Positions 1 through 9,667 of a DNA stretch of 64,000 bases are shown piece after piece (positions within the stretch are counted from its first letter, which is position 1; each line of letters starts with the position of its first letter). The stretch comes from an uncultured Methanobacterium sp. Its GTDB lineage: Archaea; Methanobacteriota; Methanobacteria; Methanobacteriales; Methanobacteriaceae. The notes under the pieces are model-generated. The model did no database searches, was not told the DNA's origin, and saw only the letters and a list, made by a program, of their open reading frames with translations. Location of the stretch: positions 1,429,001-1,493,000 of the forward strand of contig NZ_OY762552.1 in the NCBI RefSeq assembly GCF_963666025.1, written 5' to 3'. The position numbers and the translations under genes are program-made.

Positions 1-719
1 TTGAACTGGTAGATCCAGCAACTGGCTTCCCCCTGGCAGTCATGGATGGAACCCTAATAACCGACTTGCGGACCGGTGCAGCAGCAGGAGTGGCTACCAA
101 ATATCTTGCCCGGCCAGACTCGGAGACTCTGGGAATAATTGGTGCCGGGAAACAGGCTTGCACCCAGTTAATGGCCCTGAACGAGGTCATGGATATTACA
201 AAGGCCAAGGTTTTCTGCAGAACCTGCAGTACCCGGACCAATTTTGCTAAAACCGCATCAAAACTCTATGGTTTTGATGTGGAAGCCGTTGAAACTGCCC
301 AAGAAGCTGTGAAGAATGTTGACGTGATTGTAACCACTACCCCCTCACGGAAGCCCCTGATCAGTGCCGACTGGATCAGTCCCGGAACCCATATCAACGC
401 CATGGGTGCCGATGCCCCCAGCAAACAGGAACTGGAAACCCGGTTACTCTTAAAGTCAAGGATCATTATTGATTCATGGGATCAGGCCAGCCACAGCGGG
501 GAAATTAACGTTCCGGTCTCCCAGGGAGTCATAAAACAAAAAGATATCCATGCCAAACTGGGTGATGTGGTCATTGGAAAAGAAACCGGCAGAGAAGGAG
601 ATGAGATCACCATTTTTGACTCCACTGGCCTGGCAGTTCAGGATGTGGTAACTGCAGGACTCATCTACCGTAGAGCCAGAGAACAGGGTATTGGAGTGGA
701 TTTTGACTTTATAAGTTAA
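1..719 (+). CDS. Alanine dehydrogenase / ornithine cyclodeaminase family protein (5' truncated)
   Basis: The reading frame is open from base 3, so the gene's start lies before the window. The visible 238 residues begin ELVDPATGFPLAVMDG, a typical central segment of the ornithine cyclodeaminase/mu-crystallin family. A Rossmann nucleotide-binding loop follows (GIIGAGKQA), where the third glycine of the usual motif is alanine. In archaea this family includes an NAD-dependent L-alanine dehydrogenase that interconverts alanine with pyruvate and ammonia, and most methanogen members carry that label. Ornithine cyclodeaminase or another imine reductase activity cannot be excluded from sequence. The missing part should be the N-terminal ~90 residues. 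It ends in TAA, and the next small gene follows after about 100 bp. Confidence 0.85.
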   Translation, partial: ELVDPATGFPLAVMDGTLITDLRTGAAAGVATKYLARPDSETLGIIGAGKQACTQLMALNEVMDITKAKVFCRTCSTRTNFAKTASKLYGFDVEAVETAQEAVKNVDVIVTTTPSRKPLISADWISPGTHINAMGADAPSKQELETRLLLKSRIIIDSWDQASHSGEINVPVSQGVIKQKDIHAKLGDVVIGKETGREGDEITIFDSTGLAVQDVVTAGLIYRRAREQGIGVDFDFIS

Positions 720-815
720 TCAAAATCCCTTATTTACTTTTTGCAGGGGTTGGGAAGTGCAACCTCTCCTATTTAGTAAGATATATAGGTTTGAAAGTTC
801 AATCTAGTTCTGGTG

Positions 816-986
816 ATGCGAATGTACCAGAAAGTAAATCGAAGCGAAGTCCTGAATAAAATGGGCCATGTATACGAACGCTTCCGGTTCTTATCCAGAA
901 CCCGATCCCTCACAGATGACCAGATTGAAAATATTGACCAGCAGTTATCCCTGATTATAGAGGTGCTTAACCAGCCCAGACCATGA
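816..986 (+). CDS. Small hypothetical protein, 56 aa
   Basis: An ATG at 816 (a second in-frame ATG at 822) preceded by GGTG opens a 56-residue frame ending at TGA 984-986. The product is charged and probably helical, beginning MRMYQKVNRSEVL and ending IIEVLNQPRP. The spacing of its helix (LTDDQIENIDQQL...LIIEVLN) faintly recalls small helical-hairpin proteins such as the Spo0E-like family, but I do not recognise it and assign no function. Codon use matches the neighbours. It could be co-transcribed with the upstream dehydrogenase gene. Support is the start context, the protein-like composition and the open frame in an otherwise AT-rich gap. Confidence 0.5.
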   Translation: MRMYQKVNRSEVLNKMGHVYERFRFLSRTRSLTDDQIENIDQQLSLIIEVLNQPRP

Positions 987-1244
987 TCAATGCATGTATT
1001 CGGGGGTTTTACGTTATAACTAAATAATATTAATTATAATATCTTACAATTGTGCACAAAGCAGATGTTTGATATTCATAGCCTTACAGGTTAAAATTAT
1101 CAATGAATTTCATCAAAAATTTAAAATATTGTTATCCATTTAACATTCATTTGTACATCAGAATTGGAATATTCTTTTAATTATTCTAAAAAATTATTCT
1201 CTAAAAAAGACTTAAATGTCATTTAATGGATTTGTTTGATTTAA

Positions 1245-1877
1245 ATGTGGATAGAAGTTATTTTGTTTGCAGCGGCCTCATTTTGGGTGGGTTTATCAGG
1301 TGCAATGGTCCCCGGACCCATGTTAACCGTTACCATCTCAGATTCACTTAAAAAGGGATCTAGAGCCGGGCCCCTGGTAGTTCTGGGGCATATCATTGCG
1401 GAGACAGCTCTGATAATTCTCCTGGTTCTGGGCCTGGGCTGGATTATTGGGTCCCAGTGGATGACCATGATCATCGGCGGAGTGGGAGGAGTGATGCTCA
1501 TCTACATTGGCTACAGCATTGCCAGATCCCCGGTGCCAGAAGAGATTCCTGGAGATGGTGAACCAATAGAAAAAAGGGGATCAGTTTTAAGTGGTATAAT
1601 TACCAGTGTGACCAATCCTTACTTCTACCTCTGGTGGGCCACTGTTGGCTGGGCCTTCATGCTTAAAGGAATAGAATTAGCTGGAATCATAGGAGTTCTG
1701 AGCTTCCTGGTGGGTCACTGGGGGGCAGATCTTAGTTGGTACAGTGTTGTGTCTTTTTTCACCAGCAAAGGAAGACATGTGCTCCCAGGCAAACGTTACC
1801 AGATCATGATGATGATCTGTGGAGTTTTCCTGGTGTTTTTAGGAGTTTATTTCATTTATTCCACCCTAATAGCCTGA
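1245..1877 (+). CDS. LysE family translocator (amino acid exporter)
   Basis: A 210-residue integral membrane protein of the LysE/RhtB superfamily, which exports amino acids or other small metabolites across the cytoplasmic membrane. The N-terminal hallmark is clear: a first membrane helix followed by GAMVPGPMLTVTISDSLKKG (residues about 19-38), the conserved P-G-P and small-residue stretch of the family. Roughly six hydrophobic segments follow, with a charged loop near residues 92-104 and the family-typical NPYFYLWW around residue 123. Length is normal. The start is ATG 1245; the ribosome binding site is weak, so a leaderless transcript is possible. It appears to be a single-gene unit in a long AT-rich flank. 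Substrate cannot be inferred. Confidence 0.85.
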   Translation: MWIEVILFAAASFWVGLSGAMVPGPMLTVTISDSLKKGSRAGPLVVLGHIIAETALIILLVLGLGWIIGSQWMTMIIGGVGGVMLIYIGYSIARSPVPEEIPGDGEPIEKRGSVLSGIITSVTNPYFYLWWATVGWAFMLKGIELAGIIGVLSFLVGHWGADLSWYSVVSFFTSKGRHVLPGKRYQIMMMICGVFLVFLGVYFIYSTLIA

Positions 1878-2051
1878 TTAAAACCCATTAGACTTCAAAG
1901 TATAGAATAAATAGTGCATTAGAGCAGGATAGGAATTATAATCTAGATAAAGTATTAGAACTGGACATAAGTATTGGAAAAATAATTTGTAAATGGGGAA
2001 TTTTCAAACCTTATTGTAATTATTTAAGTCACCAAGGAATATTATAAAAAC

Positions 2052-2840
2052 ATGAAAGCTGTTGTTTTCGATAACTCCGGAACCCTAATCTCAAGATACA
2101 GGGCTATTAAAGACATTAATAACGGATTTATCCATGATAACACCAGTTCCATTGATCTGGTTGATAAACATCCCTCCCGGGCCCTGGTGGTCCTTCAGAC
2201 CGACCCTTCCACCTGTCTGGTTAATGCCAGACCAGATCAAACCATCTATCAATTCATAGTACGGAACAAGGTGCCCTTTGACATAAGTTACTCCTCTTCA
2301 GGTATCCTGAAAGAGGACGTATTAACTCTTATTAAAGATGAAGATGTAAAAATCAGTGATATTCAGGATACCATTCAAGCAGTGGTTGAAAAAAATTATA
2401 ACGTGCAAATATGCAGTGGATCTGGTTTTATTATGAACACCAGAACAGGCCATATTGAATTCACCATCACCGCTGGAGGTAAAATATTCCCGGAAGTTCC
2501 AGAGGTGGTGGAAGAACTCAAAAAAAGATCATGCCATATTTACGTGGCATCAGGAGACCGGATGAAGTCCCTTGAGGAATTGGCCAGTTTCATCCACATT
2601 CCCTCGGAGAATGTTTTCGGCACAGCCGATTCCTGGAGAAAAAAGGAAATTGTGGCCGGACTTAAAAGTATATACCGAGTGATGATGGTAGGTAACAGCG
2701 CCAACGATATCTTGGCACTTAAAGAAGCAGATATTGGCGTTTTAACCACACAACAAGCTGAAAAAACACCTAAAAAAGTTTTTGATGCTGCTGACGTGGT
2801 GGTAGGTAATATTAAAGAGATTCTGGATATCGATTTTTAA
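2052..2840 (+). CDS. HAD superfamily phosphatase resembling P-type ATPase catalytic domains
   Basis: A soluble 262-residue haloacid dehalogenase-family protein. Motif I is FDNSGTL (nucleophile Asp at residue 7). The residue two positions later is Ser rather than the Asp usual in phosphatases, as in P-type ATPase domains (DKTGT) and the Methanocaldococcus MJ0968 type (DSAGT). Motif II is the VASGD near residue 167, and motif III/IV is the GNSANDILALKEADIGV stretch with its acidic pair (about residues 215-231). Members of this group are stand-alone relatives of cation-ATPase phosphorylation domains, and in vitro phosphatase activity is known for the family. The natural substrate is unknown. ATG start, no operon partner. 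Confidence 0.8.
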   Translation: MKAVVFDNSGTLISRYRAIKDINNGFIHDNTSSIDLVDKHPSRALVVLQTDPSTCLVNARPDQTIYQFIVRNKVPFDISYSSSGILKEDVLTLIKDEDVKISDIQDTIQAVVEKNYNVQICSGSGFIMNTRTGHIEFTITAGGKIFPEVPEVVEELKKRSCHIYVASGDRMKSLEELASFIHIPSENVFGTADSWRKKEIVAGLKSIYRVMMVGNSANDILALKEADIGVLTTQQAEKTPKKVFDAADVVVGNIKEILDIDF

Positions 2841-2967
2841 TTGATATTTAGTAGTATTATACCAATTAACCCATCTTACATCCAATCTAATTTTTTTTAA
2901 TCATTTTCCAGTTTAATCCATTTTCCAGGTTATAACTTTTAAATGAACATATATTGGGCTTTAATGG

Positions 2968-3007
2968 ATTATACTCTAGTTATATGAATTATACTCTAGT
3001 TATATGG
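2968..3007. repeat. 20-bp tandem duplication in convergent intergenic gap
   Basis: Two consecutive 20-bp units, 2968-2987 and 2988-3007, differ only at the last base; the shared core is ATACTCTAGTTATATG. They lie between the converging HAD and TMEM175-like genes. Upstream of it the phrase ATTTTCCAG also occurs twice (about 2904 and 2921). Confidence 0.9.
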
Positions 3008-3069
3008 ATTTACATCCCATTATCACTATTTCCTGAGTATCTACTCAACATTAAATTAACCCAAACTAA

Positions 3070-3687
3070 TCATTGGTAACGTTTCAGTAGAGGAATAATC
3101 AGATAAACCAGACTTGACCACCCATATCCAACTTCTTTCATAAAGGGAAGGAATGTAATTCCCAATGCAAGCAAAGAGATTACAGGTAGCATTAAGTTAA
3201 TCCTTAAACTGGATTTTCTTATTTCATCATCAACATCATCCATCAGCCCACTGTTGAATGCGTGACGTCCGTTTAGGAACAAAAGAAAACCTATGGCAAA
3301 AAGATTCAGATCGAAGAATATGTTGGGAATCTGGAAATTCCCGTATTCCCCTACAAAAAACGCAGAAAAAGGAACCAGTGCCACGAAAAGCAGCCAGATG
3401 ATGATTATCCACAGCAAAGTATCATCTGCTCTTTTAATCCGGTTAAACTGAGTATGGTTGATTCTCCAGAAAACAGCCAGAAGAATAAAACTGATAAAGT
3501 AACTGTAAAAATTAGGTAAAAGATTTATAAGAGCCTGATAAAGCCCAGCCTCAGTGGGATTGGCTATTGAGGGCACCGTAATTCCCAGAACCAGAAGGGT
3601 CATGGCTATTGCAAAAACACCATCCACCAGGGTTTCTATACGTTTGGCATTGATCCCTGTGGAGTTTCTTTCCTTTTTGTCTTGCAA
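3070..3687 (-). CDS. TMEM175-like (DUF1211) membrane protein, paralog 1
   Basis: A 205-residue protein with about six membrane segments and the family signature RIETLVDGVFAIAMTLLVL near residue 16. This corresponds to the (R)xxxFSDG-FAIA motif of the TMEM175/DUF1211 family; the usual Phe-Ser is Leu-Val here. Bacterial and archaeal TMEM175 proteins are described as tetrameric potassium channels without a canonical selectivity filter, so a cation channel role is inferred. Translation as read starts at TTG 3687, seven bases after an 11-G tract that would also act as the ribosome binding site. An upstream ATG (3706) abutting the G tract is out of frame by one base. Two paralogs lie at 24686 and 25441. 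Confidence 0.75.
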   Translation of the reverse strand: MQDKKERNSTGINAKRIETLVDGVFAIAMTLLVLGITVPSIANPTEAGLYQALINLLPNFYSYFISFILLAVFWRINHTQFNRIKRADDTLLWIIIIWLLFVALVPFSAFFVGEYGNFQIPNIFFDLNLFAIGFLLFLNGRHAFNSGLMDDVDDEIRKSSLRINLMLPVISLLALGITFLPFMKEVGYGWSSLVYLIIPLLKRYQ

Positions 3688-3693
3688 CGGTTT

Positions 3694-3706
3694 CCCCCCC
3701 CCCCAT
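3694..3706 (-). promoter_or_regulatory. 11-G homopolymer tract at the start of the TMEM175-like gene
   Basis: On the minus strand ATG (3706-3704) runs directly into a G tract (11 G, 3704-3694), then AAACCG and the TTG start. With 11 G the ATG is out of frame with the channel gene. With 10 or 13 G it would read M-G(n)-K-P-L-Q-D-K-K in frame. The tract could be a slipping contingency element or a sequencing length error. Confidence 0.6.
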
Positions 3707-3801
3707 TATAATAATTTTTTAAAGTTATAATGACTTTACATATAGTAATGTTTTAAATACTACTCATTAATGCTTTAATAGCCCAATAATAATTTAAATG
3801 T

Positions 3802-3893
3802 CCATTAATGACTTTCCAGATTACAGTACATTTCCATATTACAATGACTTTTCCATATTACGGTATCTTTCCATATTACAGTGACCTTTCCAG
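3802..3893 (-). repeat. Five-unit tandem repeat spanning the stop codon of the gene at 3876
   Basis: Read on the minus strand there are five consecutive units of 19, 18, 19, 18 and 18 bp (starting at 3893, 3874, 3856, 3837 and 3819). Each has the form (C/A)TGGAAA...GTAAT or a close variant. The first unit encodes the last five residues Leu-Glu-Arg-Ser-Leu and the TAA stop of the upstream gene. The next three each carry another TAA in the same place. Confidence 0.9.
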
Positions 3894-4406
3894 ACTTTTA
3901 ATGGCACTGCGCACTGCTCTTTCTTCCATGACTCTGTAGGTCACCAGGAGACAAATTAAAAGTATTGGCACCAGTATGTCCAGAAATAGAACCGTTCCTG
4001 CATTTCCAGTGGAGTAGTTACTCGTAGCAAAGATGTTAGTTATATGGCTTAGTGCATCCCCCAACAGGAAGATAGAAACCCCAATAACGGTGGCTGTCCA
4101 GAAATTGCCCCGGATCCAGATGCATAATATTCCCAGAACCCCAAACGCCAGATTGGCAAAGGCCACTTCCTGTTGAAAGGGACTTCCCGGAGCCCACCCA
4201 ATGGATGAAGCCACCTGGTTAGCAAAAAGAGAATGTCCAATGGAAGCCCAAATAGAACCAAACCCTACTGTAAACACCAGTAATGATAGGAGAGTTGTTC
4301 CCACTATTCTTTTGGTGGTTAAAACTCTTTTAGAATAAAATTGAATCCCCAGCATTATTAATGCGCCAATTATCCCCAGTATCAGCCAGGTGTAAGCTGT
4401 ATCCAT
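3876..4406 (-). CDS. Conserved membrane protein (DUF6790-like)
   Basis: A 176-residue integral membrane protein with about five hydrophobic segments. A conserved-looking central stretch, IGWAPGSPFQQEVAFANLA (about residues 89-107), resembles the archaeal/bacterial DUF6790 family; that match is from memory and tentative. No catalytic motif is visible and function is unknown. The ATG at 4406 follows a GGGGG ribosome binding site. Its last five codons and stop form the first unit of a five-copy tandem repeat continuing downstream. Upstream, at about 4427-4438, lies a sequence resembling the TCTACAGTAGA palindrome found elsewhere in the window. Confidence 0.7.
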   Translation of the reverse strand: MDTAYTWLILGIIGALIMLGIQFYSKRVLTTKRIVGTTLLSLLVFTVGFGSIWASIGHSLFANQVASSIGWAPGSPFQQEVAFANLAFGVLGILCIWIRGNFWTATVIGVSIFLLGDALSHITNIFATSNYSTGNAGTVLFLDILVPILLICLLVTYRVMEERAVRSAIKSLERSL

Positions 4407-4639
4407 TTAAACCCCCTCTCTTATCTAGATTTTACTGTAGATAAAAAAATTAACACTTTAATAGTTTAGTTTTATTATCGTTTATTTAATACATTGCTCT
4501 GGGAAAAAAATGGAAAAATTTATATGCCATTTCTGCATCCGGAAAAAAATGTCCATTATAGAACTTAAAGCTTCAAAGGCAGGAGCAAGGACCTTTATAG
4601 ATATCAGATTATAGATCTTAGATTACTTATATCAATGCT

Positions 4640-5743
4640 TTACAGACTTATCAGCTCGTATTCTTGAAAACCTAATCCCACTTCTTCGGCATATTCCAAC
4701 AGCACCTTCCCATCAACACCATCCCACACTCCTCTGAATTTATCTCCTCCTCGGTGGTGTTGGTGTTCAAGCAGGGAGTTTTCCAGTCCCACTTGTTGAT
4801 TAACCAGATCATAGCTTGCCCTATCAAGGGCCACTGGATCAGTAGATGCCAGTATTCCAATGTCCGGAACTATGGGAGCATCACTGAATGCTTCACAATC
4901 ACAGTCTGGAGTAATGTCCATGAGGAAATTAATGTAACCAACCTTTCCTTTTTTACTTTTAACTGCCCCATAAGCATATTCTACCATTCTTTCCATGAAT
5001 TCAGTTAGTGAATTAAAATCCAATTCTATAGCAGATTCCGGGCAGGTGGCCAAACAGTTATTGCAGGCTACACATGCTTCTGGATCGATCACTGCTTTAC
5101 CCTCCACCAGTGACATGACCGATACTGGGCAGGACCCGATACAATTTCCGCAACCGGTGCAATTATCACTTATAATTGGCTTAGAACATTGATGCTGTTC
5201 AATTTTTCCAGGGGAGGATGCACAGCCCATGGCCAGATTCTTAATTGCCCCTCCAAACCCACTCATACCATGTCCCTTGAAGTGGGATAAAACCAGCATA
5301 CTGTCTGAGTTTTCGATATCACCTGCGATTTTGACTTTCTGGAAATGTTTCAAGTCCACTTCTACCCGAATCCAGTTATCCCCACGGATCCCATCAGCAA
5401 TAACCAACGGGGCCCCGGTAACTGCATATGCAAAACCGTTTTTTACGGCGGTCTGGAGATGGTCCACTGAGTTATGGCGACTACCATAATAAAGGGTGTT
5501 AGTATCAGTTAGGAAGGGTTTGGCATGGCAATTAAAAGCCTCTTCAACCACTGCACTTACCAGGACCGGTTTAAGATATGCATCATTTCCCTTTTCTCCA
5601 AAGTGAAGTTTTATGGCAGTTAAATCATCCTTCTGGATGAATTCCCCAAATCCTGCCATGTCAAATAACCGTTTTATTTTACTGGTCTTATTTTCTCCCT
5701 GGCTCCGAGACCGGAAATTAGAAAGATACACTTCACTAGACAT
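4640..5743 (-). CDS. DUF362 domain protein with two [4Fe-4S] ferredoxin motifs
   Basis: A 367-residue cytoplasmic protein. The DUF362 domain occupies most of the protein and includes the characteristic SHFKGHGMSGFGGAIKNLAMG segment in the middle. Two 4Fe-4S clusters follow it: CTGCGNCIGSCP and CVACNNCLATCP, each the classical CxxCxxCxxxCP pattern. The remaining DUF362 region continues to the C-terminus. Such proteins are widespread in anaerobes and presumed to be electron-transfer or Fe-S-dependent enzymes of unknown reaction. The start at ATG 5743 is chosen because GAGGGGA precedes it; a frame extension 15 codons upstream has no good ribosome binding site. It lies just downstream of the epimerase-like gene on the same strand. 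Confidence 0.85.
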   Translation of the reverse strand: MSSEVYLSNFRSRSQGENKTSKIKRLFDMAGFGEFIQKDDLTAIKLHFGEKGNDAYLKPVLVSAVVEEAFNCHAKPFLTDTNTLYYGSRHNSVDHLQTAVKNGFAYAVTGAPLVIADGIRGDNWIRVEVDLKHFQKVKIAGDIENSDSMLVLSHFKGHGMSGFGGAIKNLAMGCASSPGKIEQHQCSKPIISDNCTGCGNCIGSCPVSVMSLVEGKAVIDPEACVACNNCLATCPESAIELDFNSLTEFMERMVEYAYGAVKSKKGKVGYINFLMDITPDCDCEAFSDAPIVPDIGILASTDPVALDRASYDLVNQQVGLENSLLEHQHHRGGDKFRGVWDGVDGKVLLEYAEEVGLGFQEYELISL

Positions 5744-5816
5744 TTTAAAATCCCCTCGTCCAATTTTTAATGACCGGTATTTATTCATATCATTATTTTC
5801 AATAATTTATTTTCAA

Positions 5817-6569
5817 TCATTTATTTTCAAGGTCAATAAGAACATCTCTACTTTTTATAACATTATTATAGTTGTCTAACTCAATTATTCCACGATCAAT
5901 TCCATTTATCAGGTTCAAATCAAGTGTCCCATCACCTAACGCCAGATGCTGATCCTTATCCCCATTATTATCACTTAAATGATAGTAATGGGTTTTTTCA
6001 ATTTCTAAAAATGAAGCAGGATGATCAGTGGTATTGGCATGCCCCATGTCTACTGTGGCGTGGCATCCACATTGATCCAGGAAGTAAGAATGTTCTTGCG
6101 CAGTATTACAGAAGTAAGCGTAACGATGTGGCATGTTCTCCACCGATAAAATAACACCACTATCTTCTGCATATTGATTTGCCTCTTTTAGAGTTTCAAT
6201 GGCAAAATATTTGCCCATCTCTCTGATCCTATCTTCTAATCTGTGTATCATCCCCGGATGAGTGGTTATGGCCTTTGCCCCTATTTCTGATGCCAAGTCC
6301 ACTGTTTCGGTAATCTGACGGAGGGTTTCATCCCGAATACCCGGATTCATACTGGCAGGGTTTAGATCTATGGTGGGAGCATGCAGGAAGACCTCCACAT
6401 CATAGGATGAGAATATTTCCAGATTACCATCCTGGCTCTGGATATTCCGGGGCCAGTATGGACCTTCACAGAGTATTTCCATAAGATCAAAGCCATCAAC
6501 AGTTGCTTTATCTAAAAAATCTTCAAAAGACTTCATGAAAAGAGCCAGAGTTGAAAATCCGATTTTCAT
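5817..6569 (-). CDS. Sugar phosphate isomerase/epimerase-like TIM-barrel protein
   Basis: A 250-residue protein of the xylose isomerase-like / AP endonuclease 2 TIM-barrel superfamily. It starts MKIGFSTLALF and carries the expected metal-site elements: a Glu in SVENMPHR, a His/Asp pair in TVDMGHA, and HLSDNNGDKDQHLALGDGTLD near the C-terminus. The last is typical of sugar epimerases and isomerases that bind a divalent metal at the barrel mouth. Methanogens contain several such paralogs without assigned substrates, so no precise reaction is given. Endonuclease IV activity is less likely because the DNA-binding loops are short. ATG start; 73 bp separate its stop from the next minus-strand gene, a plausible two-gene unit. 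Confidence 0.75.
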   Translation of the reverse strand: MKIGFSTLALFMKSFEDFLDKATVDGFDLMEILCEGPYWPRNIQSQDGNLEIFSSYDVEVFLHAPTIDLNPASMNPGIRDETLRQITETVDLASEIGAKAITTHPGMIHRLEDRIREMGKYFAIETLKEANQYAEDSGVILSVENMPHRYAYFCNTAQEHSYFLDQCGCHATVDMGHANTTDHPASFLEIEKTHYYHLSDNNGDKDQHLALGDGTLDLNLINGIDRGIIELDNYNNVIKSRDVLIDLENK

Positions 6570-6806
6570 GTTACCTATTTTTTAAAGTAATTCTGATATA
6601 TTTTTCGAATTTCATTTACCATAACCAATTTCATTTATCTTAACCTACTTGCCCATCAAGGAGGGATGATATGAGAAATCCTATTTTGTAGTTAATTTTT
6701 CAGTTGATTTTAGGGACCCCAACATTTATATGGAAAGTGGATATATCTAATTAAACTATGTCGAAAATTGATATATTGATTATTAGAATAGAGAGGTGTG
6801 ACGTGG

Positions 6807-7343
6807 ATGGATGATGAACCAATTAGAGATAAGCCACCAGAAGATTCCAAGAACCCAGAAGATTCCAAGAATAATATTCCCGCAGATGAACTTGAAAAAA
6901 TCGAATTTAAAAAATCGCGTGGCTACTACCGTAACGCAATGGAGAGTCAAGACTTATTTGGAAATTTGGATCAATTCGAAAAAAAACTGGTCAGAGGAGT
7001 TATGCGAGGCTCAGGCCCAATAATAATGCTCTGGCTTATTAGTAAAAAAGGACAGCATGGTTATGAGATTATGACCCAGCTCCACGAATCCTCTCCATTC
7101 AGCGATAAAATTAAGATGCCCAGCGCCAGCATCATCTACCCTAAATTACACCAGCTTGAAAAGAAAGGCCTTATAAAGGGTACCTGGGAAAACCACGGAA
7201 AAAGAAAAGTTAAATATTACGAAATAACCTCAGAAGGTGTTGAAACCCTTGAAAAGGTGAGAAGTTTCTTTAAAGCCCGTGAAAATAACCTTTATGAAGA
7301 TTTTCTAGAAGACGTGATGTGTATAAAAAATAATAGGAGTTAA
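6807..7343 (+). CDS. PadR family transcriptional regulator
   Basis: A 178-residue regulator. A charged N-terminal extension of about 60 residues (with a repeated PEDSKN) precedes a winged-helix PadR domain: GPIIMLWLISKKGQHGYEIM, then SIIYPKLHQLEKKGLIKG and the wing KRKVKYYEITSEG. PadR proteins usually repress adjacent efflux genes and release DNA on binding a toxic compound. Here the gene lies 4 bp before an ABC transporter ATPase gene, the classic arrangement. ATG 6807 is preferred because GAGGTG lies 8-9 bases upstream; GTG 6798 overlaps that site. The upstream region holds AT-rich near-repeats (GATATATC, TTGATATATTGAT) that may be operator and TATA elements. Confidence 0.85.
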   Translation: MDDEPIRDKPPEDSKNPEDSKNNIPADELEKIEFKKSRGYYRNAMESQDLFGNLDQFEKKLVRGVMRGSGPIIMLWLISKKGQHGYEIMTQLHESSPFSDKIKMPSASIIYPKLHQLEKKGLIKGTWENHGKRKVKYYEITSEGVETLEKVRSFFKARENNLYEDFLEDVMCIKNNRS

Positions 7344-7344
7344 C

Positions 7345-8433
<1,089 letters not shown>

Positions 8434-9627
8434 ATGGTTGAAACCAAAAAAATCATGTGGATGCTTAAAAAAGACTTAATAGTCCTTTGGAGACATAAAC
8501 CACGTTTATTTTCCATTATTCTATTCCCCATCATTATGATCGCCCTTTTCGGTTATGGTATGGGAGGATCCATTGAAAATATTCCCGTAGTAATAGTATC
8601 ACAGAGTGATGGCCCTGTAACCGACGCTACACTCAATGCCATTAAAGGGACGTCATTTTACAACGTAGTAAACATCATCAATGATCCTCAACGGGGAAAA
8701 GAAATGGTTGAATCAGGGCAGGTTAAAGCGGCAATAATGCTACCCTCTGATTATGATAATTTAAACAGTAACAATGCCAAGTCCGTGGTGGTTTACGTGG
8801 ATTCTTCGGATCAAATGGCCACGCAGGCACTGGTACCGGCAACACAAGGCCTTTTCAGCCAGATATCTTCCCAGATCGGAATTCAGAAACTACAGGCAAT
8901 GAATAACCAGTCCTCAGCAGTTCAGGTACAGTCACAGGGTGTTCAACCCACATCTGCACTGGCTGGAGTAAACTACCAGAACATAATGAACTCCATAAAC
9001 TACCAGATCACCAAGATCTACGGTGACATCAAGTACATTGACTTCCTGGTTCCAGCGGTTCTGGCCATGACCATCATGATGGGGGCCATGTTCAGTATGG
9101 GAGAAGCTTTAGCCGGTGAAAGAGAACGAGGGGAACTGGCACGATTATTCATGACTCCCACTAGCGTAGCAACTGTAGTGGGAGGTAAGATCATATCAAA
9201 ACTGACCATAGAAACGGCAAGAGCCATAGTTCTGATTGCAGCAGCAATAGTGCTGTTTGGCATTACAATCAACGGTAGCATAGCACTTACCATATTACTG
9301 CTGGTACTTACTGCATTGTGCTTTGTAGGTTTTGGAATAATGATTTCTGCCAGAGTATCAACTCAGGAAGATTACACTCAGATGGTGATGCCTTTCACCA
9401 TGCCCATGATGTTCGTTTCAGGAGTGTTCTATCCCATTGAAACCATGCCCTGGATATTCCAGAAAATAGCATACATAACACCTTTAACCTATGCTAACGA
9501 CGCGTTAAGGGGAGTTATGTTAAAAGGATCAACTATCGGTGATATTTGGATTGATATAGCCGTGCTTGCAGGTTTCACCCTATTATTCTTCGCTATGGGT
9601 GTAACCAGATTTAACAGAGACATTTAA
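8434..9627 (+). CDS. ABC-2 type transporter permease
   Basis: A 397-residue permease of the ABC-2 exporter family. It has one N-terminal membrane helix (about residues 25-45), a large extracytoplasmic region of about 160 residues rich in Gln/Ser/Asn, and five C-terminal helices. These include the family-typical GEALAGERERGELARLFMTP cytoplasmic coupling segment and the FVSGVFYPIETMPWIFQ motif. The start codon abuts the TAG of the ATPase gene with zero spacing, indicating translational coupling. It forms the membrane part of an efflux pump with the ATPase, probably as a homodimer. A secreted beta-propeller gene follows 40 bp later and is likely part of the same transcript. Confidence 0.92.
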   Translation: MVETKKIMWMLKKDLIVLWRHKPRLFSIILFPIIMIALFGYGMGGSIENIPVVIVSQSDGPVTDATLNAIKGTSFYNVVNIINDPQRGKEMVESGQVKAAIMLPSDYDNLNSNNAKSVVVYVDSSDQMATQALVPATQGLFSQISSQIGIQKLQAMNNQSSAVQVQSQGVQPTSALAGVNYQNIMNSINYQITKIYGDIKYIDFLVPAVLAMTIMMGAMFSMGEALAGERERGELARLFMTPTSVATVVGGKIISKLTIETARAIVLIAAAIVLFGITINGSIALTILLLVLTALCFVGFGIMISARVSTQEDYTQMVMPFTMPMMFVSGVFYPIETMPWIFQKIAYITPLTYANDALRGVMLKGSTIGDIWIDIAVLAGFTLLFFAMGVTRFNRDI

Positions 9628-9667
9628 GAAGAGTTTAGCTTAACGAATGTGTAAATAAGGTGATAAA

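Noticed and set aside
1152..1157. TGTACA upstream of the LysE gene as a second TRP box
   Set aside because: The hexamer occurs at about its chance frequency in the window, including inside coding regions, and no other support exists here.
4510..4614. 34-codon frame with a CHFC motif upstream of the DUF362 gene end
   Set aside because: Its start overlaps a TATA-like TTTATATG and there is no ribosome site; likely noncoding leader.
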